This document shows, piece after piece, positions 8,047 to 16,666 of a stretch of DNA of 64,000 nucleotides (position 1 is its first letter; each line of letters starts with the position of its first letter). The notes beneath the pieces were generated by a model that did not search any database, was not told where the DNA came from, and saw nothing but the letters and a program-made list of their open reading frames with translations. The stretch comes from Rhizobium sp. Q54 (GTDB taxonomy: Bacteria > Pseudomonadota > Alphaproteobacteria > Micropepsales > Micropepsaceae): contig CAMCWK010000005.1 of NCBI GenBank assembly GCA_945882615.1, forward strand, positions 1-64,000, in the 5' to 3' direction. A program made the position numbers and the translations under genes.

Positions 8047-9513
8047 ATGATCGGCCTGAAGAACCTGAAGAGCTTGTCCCTTGCTATATTCAGCGTGGTA
8101 GCGCTGGCCGCATGCTTCCCCGAAAAGGAACCGGCTTCTCCTGGCGAGGGCGCGTTCGCGCCGGGCACGAGCACCGGCACGGGAACAGCCACCGGTACGG
8201 GGACTGGCACCGGTACCGCTGCCGCGGATTGCCCCGCGGGTTTCACCAATGTTGGCATCGTGGCCGGCAATACGCTTCGCGCCTGCCAGCTGCCAGCAAA
8301 GATCACCGGCACCCTGGTAGTGCCGCGCCGTGCGGGCACGGTTTATGCCATCAGCGGCCGCGTCGATGTCGGTGATGATCGCGGTGCGGATCCCGCCGCT
8401 CCGATCGCTGGTCGTTTGCAAGGCGTGTTGAGCATCGAGCCCGGCGTCCGCCTGTTTGGTTCCGCCGGTCTGGACTATGTCGTGGTCAATCGCGGCTCGC
8501 GGATCCTGGCCGACGGCACGGCATTACTTCCCATCGTCTTCACCAGCCGCCAGAGCATTGACGGCACCGCCACGGCCGATTCCATCGGCCAGTGGGGCGG
8601 CCTGGTCGTTCTCGGCCGCGCCCCCATCAGCAACTGCTCCGCGCCTGGCGCCACGCCCGGTTCGGCGACCTGCGATGCCCAGGTCGAAGGTACCAGCGCC
8701 TTTTATGGCGGCAACAGCGCGGCGGACAATAGCGGCATCCTGCGCTATGTCCGCGTTCAGCACTCCGGTTTCCAGATCCTGCCCAACAATGAGCTGAACG
8801 GCATTACCCTGGCCGGCGTCGGCACCGGCACCGTGGTGGACTATGTCCAGGTCCACAACAGTTCGGATGACGGCATCGAATGGTTCGGTGGCACTGTCCA
8901 CTCCAAGCATCTGGTCCTGACCGGCGAGGATGACGACGGCCTGGATACCGATGTGGGCTTCAACGGCACCATGCAGTTCGTCATTGCTGTGCAGCGCGCT
9001 GGTGGCGGCGACCGCATCATCGAAGCATCGAGCGCCGGCACCGCGCCGCGCTCGGCCCCCAAGCTCAGCAACTTCACCTTTATCAGCCGGGCGGTTGCCG
9101 GCGCGGGGGATCCGCTCACGTTCAACTCCAGCACCGGTTACAACCTGTCCAATGGCATTGTGGTTGCCTCCGGCACGGCGGTGGCTTGCGTGGATATCGA
9201 TGCCGCCTCCACCTCCGCGACCTTCAATTCGGTGCGGCTGGCTTGTGGCACGCCTTTCCGCAACGATAGCGATGTGAATGGAGCGGCGACCCAGGCGTTC
9301 TTCGACGCGGGCACCAACAACAGCTCCACGCATGTCTCGACCCTGAGCGGAACCTTCATCAATGGCGCCAACGAAGCGGCGGTGCCGGCATTCAATGCCA
9401 CCACGGTCAGCGCAGCCTTCACTGCCACGACGTATATCGGCGCGGTGCGAGACGCGGCGGACACCTGGTATGCGGGCTGGACATGCGGCCTGCCCGGCGG
9501 AACCAGCTGCTGA
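8047..9513 (+). CDS. Beta-helix lipoprotein, likely phosphate-starvation surface/secreted protein
   Basis: 488-residue lipoprotein: signal peptide with lipobox LAAC (lipidated Cys23), a Gly-Thr low-complexity linker (about residues 38-56), then a Ser/Thr/Asn/Gly-rich domain with repeated short strands (GILRYVRVQHSG, TVVDYVQVHNSSDDGIEW, HLVLTGEDDDGLDT) typical of a right-handed beta-helix. The acidic DDGLDTD run could bind divalent cations. Double PhoB boxes lie upstream, a strong terminator follows, and a TonB receptor and a full T2SS come next. By analogy with Caulobacter ElpS (a phosphate-starvation extracellular lipoprotein exported by T2SS), this is a candidate T2SS substrate; that is inference. 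Confidence 0.75.
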   Translation: MIGLKNLKSLSLAIFSVVALAACFPEKEPASPGEGAFAPGTSTGTGTATGTGTGTGTAAADCPAGFTNVGIVAGNTLRACQLPAKITGTLVVPRRAGTVYAISGRVDVGDDRGADPAAPIAGRLQGVLSIEPGVRLFGSAGLDYVVVNRGSRILADGTALLPIVFTSRQSIDGTATADSIGQWGGLVVLGRAPISNCSAPGATPGSATCDAQVEGTSAFYGGNSAADNSGILRYVRVQHSGFQILPNNELNGITLAGVGTGTVVDYVQVHNSSDDGIEWFGGTVHSKHLVLTGEDDDGLDTDVGFNGTMQFVIAVQRAGGGDRIIEASSAGTAPRSAPKLSNFTFISRAVAGAGDPLTFNSSTGYNLSNGIVVASGTAVACVDIDAASTSATFNSVRLACGTPFRNDSDVNGAATQAFFDAGTNNSSTHVSTLSGTFINGANEAAVPAFNATTVSAAFTATTYIGAVRDAADTWYAGWTCGLPGGTSC

Positions 9514-9519
9514 TTAGTA

Positions 9520-9552
9520 CGGGGGTGGCGTGTGCCACCCCCGCCATTTTTT
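9520..9552 (+). terminator. Intrinsic terminator after the lipoprotein gene
   Basis: A 10-bp GC-rich stem CGGGGGTGGC / GCCACCCCCG with GTGT loop, followed within four bases by a run of six T. It sits between the lipoprotein and the TonB receptor 26 bp further on, so it probably lets the lipoprotein be made in excess of the receptor by partial termination. Confidence 0.88.
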
Positions 9553-9577
9553 GTCATCCCGATAAGGTTTCCGAACC

Positions 9578-12169
9578 ATGAAGAAGTTTCGCAAAGCCCT
9601 GCCAGCGCTGCTCCTTGCCAGCACCGGGCTCGTCGCACCGCACCTGGCCCTGGCGCAGGGCCCGCCGGCCATGGCGGTCGAAGAGGTTGTTGTCCGCGGT
9701 GTCCATATTCCCGATGTCATGCGGGAAACGTCTGAAGTCGCCAGCGTGCTGACCCGGGCAGACCTGGAGCGGGCGGGCGACAGCACGGCGGCCTCCGCCC
9801 TGACGCGTCTTTCCGGCATCAGCCTGATGAGCAACCGCTTCGTCTATGTCCGCGGCCTGGGCGAGCGCTATTCCTCTGCCCTCCTGAACGGCTCGCCGTT
9901 GCCCAGTCCGGAGCCCTTGCAGCGCGTCGTGCCGCTGGATCTGTTTCCGGCCAATATTCTGGCCAACACGGTGGTTCAAAAAACCTTCTCCGCCAGCATG
10001 CCGGGCGAGTTTGGCGGCGGCGTCATCAATCTGACCACCTTGGGCGTGCCGGAAGAACCATTTCTGACCCTTGGCGTCAGCACGGGCGGCAATACCCGCT
10101 CGACCTTCACCAACGGCCTGACCTATTACGGATCGGGCACAGACAGTTTCGGCTTCGACGACGGCAACCGCGATGTGCCCCCGGAACTGCGGGCGGCATG
10201 GGATGCGGGCAAGCGGGTGAGCGACGGAAACTTTTCCCAAACCGAGCTGCAGCAGATCGGCCGCAGTTTCGTAAATGCGCCGCTGAACCTTTTGCAGCGC
10301 CAGGAGGTAACGCCCGATTTTGGCGCCCAGTTCAGTGGTGGCCGCAGCTTTGAACTGGGTTGGGCCAAGCTCGGCGTCGTGCTGGTGGGCAGCTTTGACA
10401 GTGCCTGGCGCAGCCGCAAGGGCATCCAGCAGGAAGGCCTGCTGGTCGCCAACAATCTGAGGGTGAGCACGGACTATAATTTTGAGTCCAACCAGAATGA
10501 TATCGTGATGAACGGTCTGGGTTCTGTCGCCCTGGAATGGGACGATAACAAGGTGCAATGGACGAACTTCTTCGTTCGCTCCGTGCAGAAGGAAGCGCGC
10601 TCGCGGATTGGCTATGACGATCTGGCCGGTGCGGATGTTCGCGACGACTATACGGAGTATTTTGAACGCGAGTTGCTCAACACCCAGCTCACCGGCTCAC
10701 ATGCCTGGCAGCAGGTCGCCGTTGACTGGCGCGCGGCCTATGCCGATACCACGCGCAATGCACCCTATGAAAAGGGCATCCGCTACCGCCTGGTGAATAG
10801 CACCTACCGGCACAATGCCTCGCAGGAGCAGAATTATACCCGCTTCAGCCATGTCAGCGACACTATCGCCAGTGCCGGCGTCGATGTCGCTTACACCTTG
10901 CCGCTTTCCGAGGCGCGTGAGGCAGTCTTTAGCGCCGGTCTTGCCTATTCGGAAAACAAACGCGGCGCCGAGTCGCGCGAGTTTCGCTTCCTGGCCCTGA
11001 ACAGCTCGTTGCCCCTCGATGTGCAGACCGAGCGGGTGGACTATCTGCTGTCGGACTTCAACATGGACCCCAACCGGCTTGTGGTGCGTGAAACCACCGG
11101 CGCCGACGGCGCGGCGGCCTATCGCGGCAAGCTCAATGTGCGTGGCGGCTATTTCCAGGTCGATGCGGAAATACTGCCCTTCGTCCGTACCGCACTGGGC
11201 GTGCGTATCGAAGCGGCGACCCAGTCGGTCACCACGCTGGATCTGTTTGGTGGTCCGCCGCCCTTGACCCCCGCGCCGCTGCGCAACACCTATGTCCTGC
11301 CGACCGGCACGGTGACCTGGAATTTCGCGGAAGACTGGCAGGTGCGTGTTGGCGCCTCCCAGACCATCGCCCGTCCGCAGTTCCGCGAGCTGGCGCCGCA
11401 GCAGTATCTTGATCCGGACAGCGATCGCCTCTTTGTCGGCAATCCCTTCCTGGTTGACAGCAAGCTGTTGAACCTGGACGCCCGCGTGGAACGTTATCTT
11501 CCGGGCGGCGAGTTCTTCACCGCTGGCGTCTTCTACAAGGATATCGACAAGCCGGTGGAGTCCGTGGTGAACGAGGCGGGCGCGACGATCCAGCAGACCT
11601 ATATCAATGCACCCAAGGCCAACATCATGGGCGCCGAGCTTGAAGCCAAGAAATACTTCAACTTCGGCTGGACGCACGAGCACCTTGTCAACAAGAACTG
11701 GCTGTTGCAGGCGAACTATACCTACTCGAAATCGGAGGTGAAGGTTGGAGCAGGAGATGTGGTCTTCCCGCTGAGCTCTGCCGGTCAGCCGCGTCCGGCT
11801 CTTGAATATGTCAAGGACGGCAGCAAGCTGCAGGGTCAGTCCGAGCATCTGGTCAACGTTCAGTTCGGGTTCGAGGATGATGTCGCCAATTCTCATGCGA
11901 CGTTCCTCCTGACCTGGGTCAGCGACCGCATCACCGCAAGAGGCAGGCCGGGACAGCCCGACCTGGTTCAGAGCCCGGGCGTTACACTGGACTTCAACTA
12001 CCGCAAGGGGATCAGGGTCTGGGATGAGGAGTTCAACCTGGGCTTTGGCGCGCGGAATCTGCTCGACACCGACTTCAAGGAGTTCCAGGAGCAGGGCCCG
12101 AACATTGTTTACAACAACCGCTACACGACCGGGACCAGCTTCTCCCTCTCTTTGTCCAAAACGCTCTAA
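9578..12169 (+). CDS. TonB-dependent outer-membrane receptor
   Basis: 863-residue TonB-dependent receptor that would import a ligand across the outer membrane using TonB-ExbBD energy. Signal peptide ends ALAQ; a TonB-box-like VEEVVVRG follows; the plug (about 40-165) has VYVRGLGERYSSALLNG and FGGGVINLTT; the rest is an aromatic-rich 22-strand barrel ending with a terminal aromatic-alternating strand (SFSLSLSKTL), so the barrel appears complete. The ligand is unknown; its place in a phosphate-starvation block suggests a phosphorylated compound or a siderophore-like complex. It lies downstream of the lipoprotein terminator and is closed by its own terminator. Confidence 0.9.
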   Translation: MKKFRKALPALLLASTGLVAPHLALAQGPPAMAVEEVVVRGVHIPDVMRETSEVASVLTRADLERAGDSTAASALTRLSGISLMSNRFVYVRGLGERYSSALLNGSPLPSPEPLQRVVPLDLFPANILANTVVQKTFSASMPGEFGGGVINLTTLGVPEEPFLTLGVSTGGNTRSTFTNGLTYYGSGTDSFGFDDGNRDVPPELRAAWDAGKRVSDGNFSQTELQQIGRSFVNAPLNLLQRQEVTPDFGAQFSGGRSFELGWAKLGVVLVGSFDSAWRSRKGIQQEGLLVANNLRVSTDYNFESNQNDIVMNGLGSVALEWDDNKVQWTNFFVRSVQKEARSRIGYDDLAGADVRDDYTEYFERELLNTQLTGSHAWQQVAVDWRAAYADTTRNAPYEKGIRYRLVNSTYRHNASQEQNYTRFSHVSDTIASAGVDVAYTLPLSEAREAVFSAGLAYSENKRGAESREFRFLALNSSLPLDVQTERVDYLLSDFNMDPNRLVVRETTGADGAAAYRGKLNVRGGYFQVDAEILPFVRTALGVRIEAATQSVTTLDLFGGPPPLTPAPLRNTYVLPTGTVTWNFAEDWQVRVGASQTIARPQFRELAPQQYLDPDSDRLFVGNPFLVDSKLLNLDARVERYLPGGEFFTAGVFYKDIDKPVESVVNEAGATIQQTYINAPKANIMGAELEAKKYFNFGWTHEHLVNKNWLLQANYTYSKSEVKVGAGDVVFPLSSAGQPRPALEYVKDGSKLQGQSEHLVNVQFGFEDDVANSHATFLLTWVSDRITARGRPGQPDLVQSPGVTLDFNYRKGIRVWDEEFNLGFGARNLLDTDFKEFQEQGPNIVYNNRYTTGTSFSLSLSKTL

Positions 12170-12190
12170 AGTTTAACGCACAACCTTCTG

Positions 12191-12227
12191 AAGGGCGGCG
12201 ATCCAGCATCGCCGCCCTTTGCGTTTC
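12191..12227 (+). terminator. Intrinsic terminator after the TonB receptor
   Basis: Perfect 12-bp stem AAGGGCGGCGAT / ATCGCCGCCCTT with a 5-base loop (CCAGC), then a T-rich tail interrupted by GCG. It isolates the receptor transcript from the T2SS operon, whose PhoB box begins two bases later. Confidence 0.88.
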
Positions 12228-12228
12228 T

Positions 12229-12261
12229 CTGTCACACAACTGTAGCGAGACCGTCACAAAA
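12229..12261 (+). promoter_or_regulatory. Putative PhoB box of the T2SS operon
   Basis: Units begin CTGTCACACAA (12229) and CCGTCACAAAA (12251), 22 bp apart, with a degenerate 11-base unit between. The GTCAC cores are at 12231 and 12253. Placed 55-87 bp ahead of gspC with no other promoter-sized gap in the operon. Confidence 0.65.
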
Positions 12262-12315
12262 TGTTGCCGAGGTCAGGGGAAGGTGCCCCCGCATTGCACA
12301 CAAAAGGACGAAGCG

Positions 12316-13107
12316 TTGGCTCTCCGCTTGGACATATTTCGCTGGCCGGTGCCCTGGGCGACAGTGGCGGAATTCGCCTTGATCGCGGCGCTTGCCATAC
12401 AGGGCGTCCGCCTGATTTGGGCGCTGGTCACGCCGGCGGGCGCGATGGGCATGCCGCCACCGTCCCAGCCGCAGGCCAAGGCGGACTTTGCGGTGCTTTC
12501 CCGGGTTGATCCCTTTTTTCGCGGCCTGGACAGCGCTGGTGATGCGCGCGCATTCGCTGCCACCGGAATCTATACACTGTTCGGCATACGCACGGGCGCC
12601 GCCGGGCGCGGCTCGGCGATACTGGCGGGGCCCGACGGACGGCAAGAGGCGTATACGGTTGGACAGGCGATCGCGCCCGGCACGGTGCTGACCGCCGTCG
12701 GCGCTGATCACGCCATCGTGTCTCGCGCCGGCGTGCACATTCGTATCGCGTTCCAGCCCCCGTCTTCCTCGGGGGCGCCCAGTGTGCCAATCGCCCCCGC
12801 GGCACCCATCGCGGCTGCTGGCGGCGGCACGATAACGCCCAAGGCATTTCTGTCACAGACGGCCTTCCAGCCGCGCCTGCAGGACGGACAAGTGCTGGGC
12901 TACACCGTGTCGCCGCGGGATTCCGGCCTGGCCCTGCAACAGGCCGGACTGCAGGCGGGAGATGTGATCCGCACCATCAATGGATCCGCCCTGAGCCGTA
13001 ACCGGTTTGAGGAAATTGAGTCAGAGTTCAGCGGTTCCGATCAGGTCGAGCTTACCGTTGAACGTGGCGGGAAAATCATCACCAAGAATCTCCGGGTAGC
13101 ACAGTGA
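12316..13107 (+). CDS. gspC: T2SS inner-membrane protein GspC
   Basis: GspC links the inner-membrane platform to the secretin and helps select substrates. One TM helix (VAEFALIAALAIQGVRLIW) is followed by a homology region (VDPFFRG... TLFGIRTG...) and a C-terminal PDZ domain (VSPRDSGLALQQAGLQAGDV). I prefer the TTG start at 12316, which has AAGGAC at a 6-base spacing, over an in-frame GTG at 12283, whose purine run is too close. This gives about 263 residues, a normal size. First gene of the gspC-N run; it overlaps gspD by 4 bp. Confidence 0.88.
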   Translation: MALRLDIFRWPVPWATVAEFALIAALAIQGVRLIWALVTPAGAMGMPPPSQPQAKADFAVLSRVDPFFRGLDSAGDARAFAATGIYTLFGIRTGAAGRGSAILAGPDGRQEAYTVGQAIAPGTVLTAVGADHAIVSRAGVHIRIAFQPPSSSGAPSVPIAPAAPIAAAGGGTITPKAFLSQTAFQPRLQDGQVLGYTVSPRDSGLALQQAGLQAGDVIRTINGSALSRNRFEEIESEFSGSDQVELTVERGGKIITKNLRVAQ

Positions 13108-15191
13108 AGCGTGTAATTGCTTTCGTTCTGGTCCTGCTTCAGGTGATGCCCGTGATGGCGCAGAATGCGCCGGCACAGCAGGGACAAGTGCTGAATCTTC
13201 AGGACGCCGATATCCGCGTCTTCATTCAGGACGTGGCGCGTGCCACCGGCACGACCTTTATCATTGATCCCAAGGTGCAAGGCAAAGTCACAGTCACAAG
13301 CCAGCAGCCCTTGCAGCGGACGGAATTGCTGGATGTCCTGCTTTCGGCCTTGCGCGCCAACGGGCTGGTCGCCATACCCACCGCCTCCGGGGCTTACCGG
13401 GTTGCACCGGAGGAGGGCGCCGCCCAGTCCGCTGGCAGCCTGGGGGCGAGCGTCGGCGACGGCTTTTCCACCCAGGTCTTCCGGCTTCATACCCTGGATG
13501 CCCGCTCTGCGGCAGAAGCGCTCAAGCCCCTGATCGGACGGCAGGGCGTCGTTCTCCCCAGCAGCCGGGGCAATCTTCTTGTCATTGCTGATTACAGCGA
13601 CAATCTTCGCAGGATTCGCAACCTGCTGGCGGAAATCGACCGGGCTGGTGGCGTGACAGAGACCGTGACCTTGCGCGCCAGTTCCGCGCGTGAAATCGCC
13701 GAAGTCCTCAACACCCTTCTGAAAGGGCCCGGCGCCGATCTTCAGGCGCGCAACGGACTTGTCTCCATCATCGTGGTGGAAAGCAGCAACAGCATTATCC
13801 TGCGCGGGGAGGCGGAAGCGGTACGCCCGCTGCTGCCGATCATCGCGGACCTTGACCGCCGGGCCGAGGGCGCGGGCGATGTCAGAGTGGTCCAGCTTCA
13901 GCACGCGGATGCTACGCAGCTGGTGCCTGTGCTGCGGCAGCTGGTGGGCCAGAGCGCTGCGTCCACGCCTGCACCCGTCCCGACAAGAATTTCTTCTTCC
14001 ACCAGGGTCGGCATGAACCCGGGCACTGAGCCAGCTCCAACGGAACCCGTGCCCGCGCCTGTCTCCGGTGGTGAACAGCGCGCGAGCATCACGCGTTACC
14101 CCGGCGCCAATGCCATTGTGATCGCGGCATCGCCAGACACGCAGCACATGCTGGCGGAGGTCATCCGCAAGCTGGATGTGCGGCGCGAGCAGGTGCTGGT
14201 CGAAGCCATTGTCGTGGAAGTTTCCGATACCACGGCCAAGCGACTGGGTGTGCAGTTCGCCCTGGCGGGCCGCAACGCGTCTGGCGCGCCCTTCACCGCC
14301 ACCAACTATTCAAATGCACGGCCCAATCTGCCGGCCATTCTAGGTGCGGCGGTTGGACCGGACTATCTTCCGGAAGGGTCGACCCTCCAGGGGCTGCGCG
14401 ATGCCGCCGCCGCCTCGCTCCTCGGCGCCAACGGCCTCATCACCGGGGGCATCGGCCAGATCAATGGCGATACGCTCTTCACGTTTGTCATCAATGCCGT
14501 CAAAAGCGATACAAACTCAAACCTGCTGTCGACGCCGTCAATCATGACGCTCGACAATCAGGAAGCGACCATCCTGGTGGGGCAGAATGTTCCGATAACC
14601 ACCGGCGAAGTGCTTGGCACGGCGAACGTCAATCCCTTCCGCACCATCCAGCGGCAGGATGTAGGGATACAGCTCGACGTGAAGCCGCAGATCAATGCCG
14701 GCGGCACGGTCACGCTGTTCCTGCGCCAGGAAGTGTCCAGCGTGGCGGGGCCGGTCAGCGCGGCTTCGGCGGAACTGGTGCTCAATCGTCGACAGGTAGA
14801 GACCACCGTGAACGTCGATGACGGCGAGATCATCGTGTTGGGCGGGCTTCTGGACCAGAATGAACGGCTTTCCGTCGAGAAGACGCCGCTTCTGGGCGAG
14901 GTTCCGGTGCTGGGCGCGCTTTTCCGCAGCACCAGCCGGCAACGCGATCGCACCAACCTGATGATCTTTATCCGGCCGACCATCGTGCGAAGCGCGGCCG
15001 ACGCCCGCCGCGCAACAGCGCCAAAGTATGAATATATCGTCGGTCAGCAATCCAGCGGAAATCCGGACCGGCAGAGTCAGCTCGAAGAGCTTGTCCGCAA
15101 GTATCTGCGGGCCGAGCCGCCGCGTGTTCCCGCTGTGCCCCCGCTGCCAGCGGCTGCGGCACCGGCTTCTGCTCCGGCGAAACTGCAATGA
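13104..15191 (+). CDS. gspD: T2SS outer-membrane secretin GspD
   Basis: 695-residue secretin that forms the outer-membrane channel. Signal peptide ends PVMAQ; N0 to N3 domains (about 25-340: DADIRVFIQDVARATGTTF, then repeated NANAIV-type modules such as RYPGANAIVIAASPD), with a Pro-rich insert near 290-325; then the secretin domain with the classical ending (GEVPVLGALFRS... NLMIFIRPTIVR). A Pro/Ala-rich tail follows, where an S-domain for a pilotin might be; no pilotin gene is seen nearby. Overlaps gspC and gspE by 4 bp each. Confidence 0.95.
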   Translation: MKRVIAFVLVLLQVMPVMAQNAPAQQGQVLNLQDADIRVFIQDVARATGTTFIIDPKVQGKVTVTSQQPLQRTELLDVLLSALRANGLVAIPTASGAYRVAPEEGAAQSAGSLGASVGDGFSTQVFRLHTLDARSAAEALKPLIGRQGVVLPSSRGNLLVIADYSDNLRRIRNLLAEIDRAGGVTETVTLRASSAREIAEVLNTLLKGPGADLQARNGLVSIIVVESSNSIILRGEAEAVRPLLPIIADLDRRAEGAGDVRVVQLQHADATQLVPVLRQLVGQSAASTPAPVPTRISSSTRVGMNPGTEPAPTEPVPAPVSGGEQRASITRYPGANAIVIAASPDTQHMLAEVIRKLDVRREQVLVEAIVVEVSDTTAKRLGVQFALAGRNASGAPFTATNYSNARPNLPAILGAAVGPDYLPEGSTLQGLRDAAAASLLGANGLITGGIGQINGDTLFTFVINAVKSDTNSNLLSTPSIMTLDNQEATILVGQNVPITTGEVLGTANVNPFRTIQRQDVGIQLDVKPQINAGGTVTLFLRQEVSSVAGPVSAASAELVLNRRQVETTVNVDDGEIIVLGGLLDQNERLSVEKTPLLGEVPVLGALFRSTSRQRDRTNLMIFIRPTIVRSAADARRATAPKYEYIVGQQSSGNPDRQSQLEELVRKYLRAEPPRVPAVPPLPAAAAPASAPAKLQ

Positions 15192-16666
15192 GCGCGCCGG
15201 CGCCACTCGCTTACGCCTTCGCCAAGAAGCATGGTGTCATACTGCTGGACTTGAGCGATGTGGCGCAGGTCGGCCTTCGCGACGGAGCTGATCCGTCGGC
15301 GCTGATCGAGGCGCGCCGCGCGCTGCGCCGCCCGTTGCAGGTTTTGCCCCTGAGCCGGCCAGAGTTCGAACAGCGGCTTTCCCAAACCTATGGCAGTGCC
15401 GGTCTTTCCGCCGCGGATGACAGTCTGGACGAAAGTGTCGGACTGGACAGTCTGGCGGAAAACCTCCCAGCGACGGCGGACCTACTGGATGTTGTGGACG
15501 ACGCGCCTGTCATCCGCCTGATCAACGGAATTATCGCCGAGGCGGTGCGCCAGGGTGCATCCGATATTCATGTTGAACCCTTCGAGACGGCCCTGGTGGT
15601 CCGCCTGCGGGTCGATGGCGTTCTCAAGGAGGTCCTGTCGCTCTCCCACCGTTTGGCGCCGCTTCTGGTTTCGCGCGTCAAGGTGATGGCGCGTCTGGAT
15701 ATCGCAGAGAAGCGAATTCCTCAGGACGGGCGGATTTCCCTGACGCTGGGCGGACGCTCGTTGGATGTGCGCGTTTCGACCCTGCCGGCGCGTGCCGGTG
15801 AACGCCTTGTCATGCGCATTCTGCATCAGGATCAGGCGGCGCTGGGGCTGGAAGAACTTGGCTTTTCAACCCACGCCCTGGAAACTTTTCGCGGCGCCTT
15901 GCGTGAGCCCAACGGCATCGTTCTGGTGACAGGGCCCACCGGCTCCGGCAAGACCACGAGTCTGTATTCCGGCCTGGCCATGCTCAACGATGCGACGCGC
16001 AATATCCTCACCATCGAGGACCCGGTTGAGTATGCCATCAAGGGGCTGGGCCAGACACAGGTCAACACCAAGGTCGGGATGACCTTCGCCGCGGGCTTGC
16101 GGGCCATCCTGCGGCAGGATCCTGATATTGTGATGGTGGGCGAAATCCGCGATGGGGAAACAGCCCAGATTGCCGTGCAGGCGAGCCTCACCGGTCACCT
16201 GGTTCTTTCCACCGTGCATACCAACAATGCGGCCGGCGCCATCACGCGCCTGCGGGACATGGGAGTCGAGCCATTCCTGCTGGCGGCGACCATCCGCGTG
16301 GTCATCGCGCAGCGTCTGGTGCGCAGGTTATGCCCGGCTTGTCGCCGCCCCACCCCTGCGGACCTGGCCACCGCGAGGCTGGTCAATGTTCCGCCCGGAC
16401 ACACGCTTTATCGCAGCGCAGGGTGTGCCGAGTGCGGCAATACCGGCTTTTCCGGGCGGATCGGTGTCTATGAGGCAATCCGTATCGACGATCGCATTCG
16501 TCGCCTAATCAGTGACATGGCGGACGAGGACGCGATCTCGGCCGTTGCCTTTGAAAAGGGCGGGACCTTGGCCGACGAGGTGCGCCGGTACGTTGCTGAA
16601 GGCCTGACGACGGTAGAGGAATCTATCCGGGTGACCCGTCAGGAAATGGCGCATGTCGACCTTTGA
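15188..16666 (+). CDS. gspE: T2SS ATPase GspE
   Basis: 492-residue cytoplasmic secretion ATPase. N-terminal GspE_N domain, then Walker A GPTGSGKTT (249-257), Walker B around DIVMVGEI (313-320), the His box (STVHTNN) and a tetracysteine zinc site (CPAC 382-385 and CAEC 413-416), all diagnostic of GspE/PilB ATPases. It powers pseudopilus assembly through GspL and GspF. The stop overlaps the gspF start by 14 bp. Confidence 0.96.
   Translation: MSAPAPLAYAFAKKHGVILLDLSDVAQVGLRDGADPSALIEARRALRRPLQVLPLSRPEFEQRLSQTYGSAGLSAADDSLDESVGLDSLAENLPATADLLDVVDDAPVIRLINGIIAEAVRQGASDIHVEPFETALVVRLRVDGVLKEVLSLSHRLAPLLVSRVKVMARLDIAEKRIPQDGRISLTLGGRSLDVRVSTLPARAGERLVMRILHQDQAALGLEELGFSTHALETFRGALREPNGIVLVTGPTGSGKTTSLYSGLAMLNDATRNILTIEDPVEYAIKGLGQTQVNTKVGMTFAAGLRAILRQDPDIVMVGEIRDGETAQIAVQASLTGHLVLSTVHTNNAAGAITRLRDMGVEPFLLAATIRVVIAQRLVRRLCPACRRPTPADLATARLVNVPPGHTLYRSAGCAECGNTGFSGRIGVYEAIRIDDRIRRLISDMADEDAISAVAFEKGGTLADEVRRYVAEGLTTVEESIRVTRQEMAHVDL

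Noticed and set aside
8168-8220. Gly-Thr codon repeat as a regulatory tandem repeat
   Set aside because: It is in frame inside the lipoprotein and encodes a flexible linker; codon-level variation shows it is not a clean slippage repeat.
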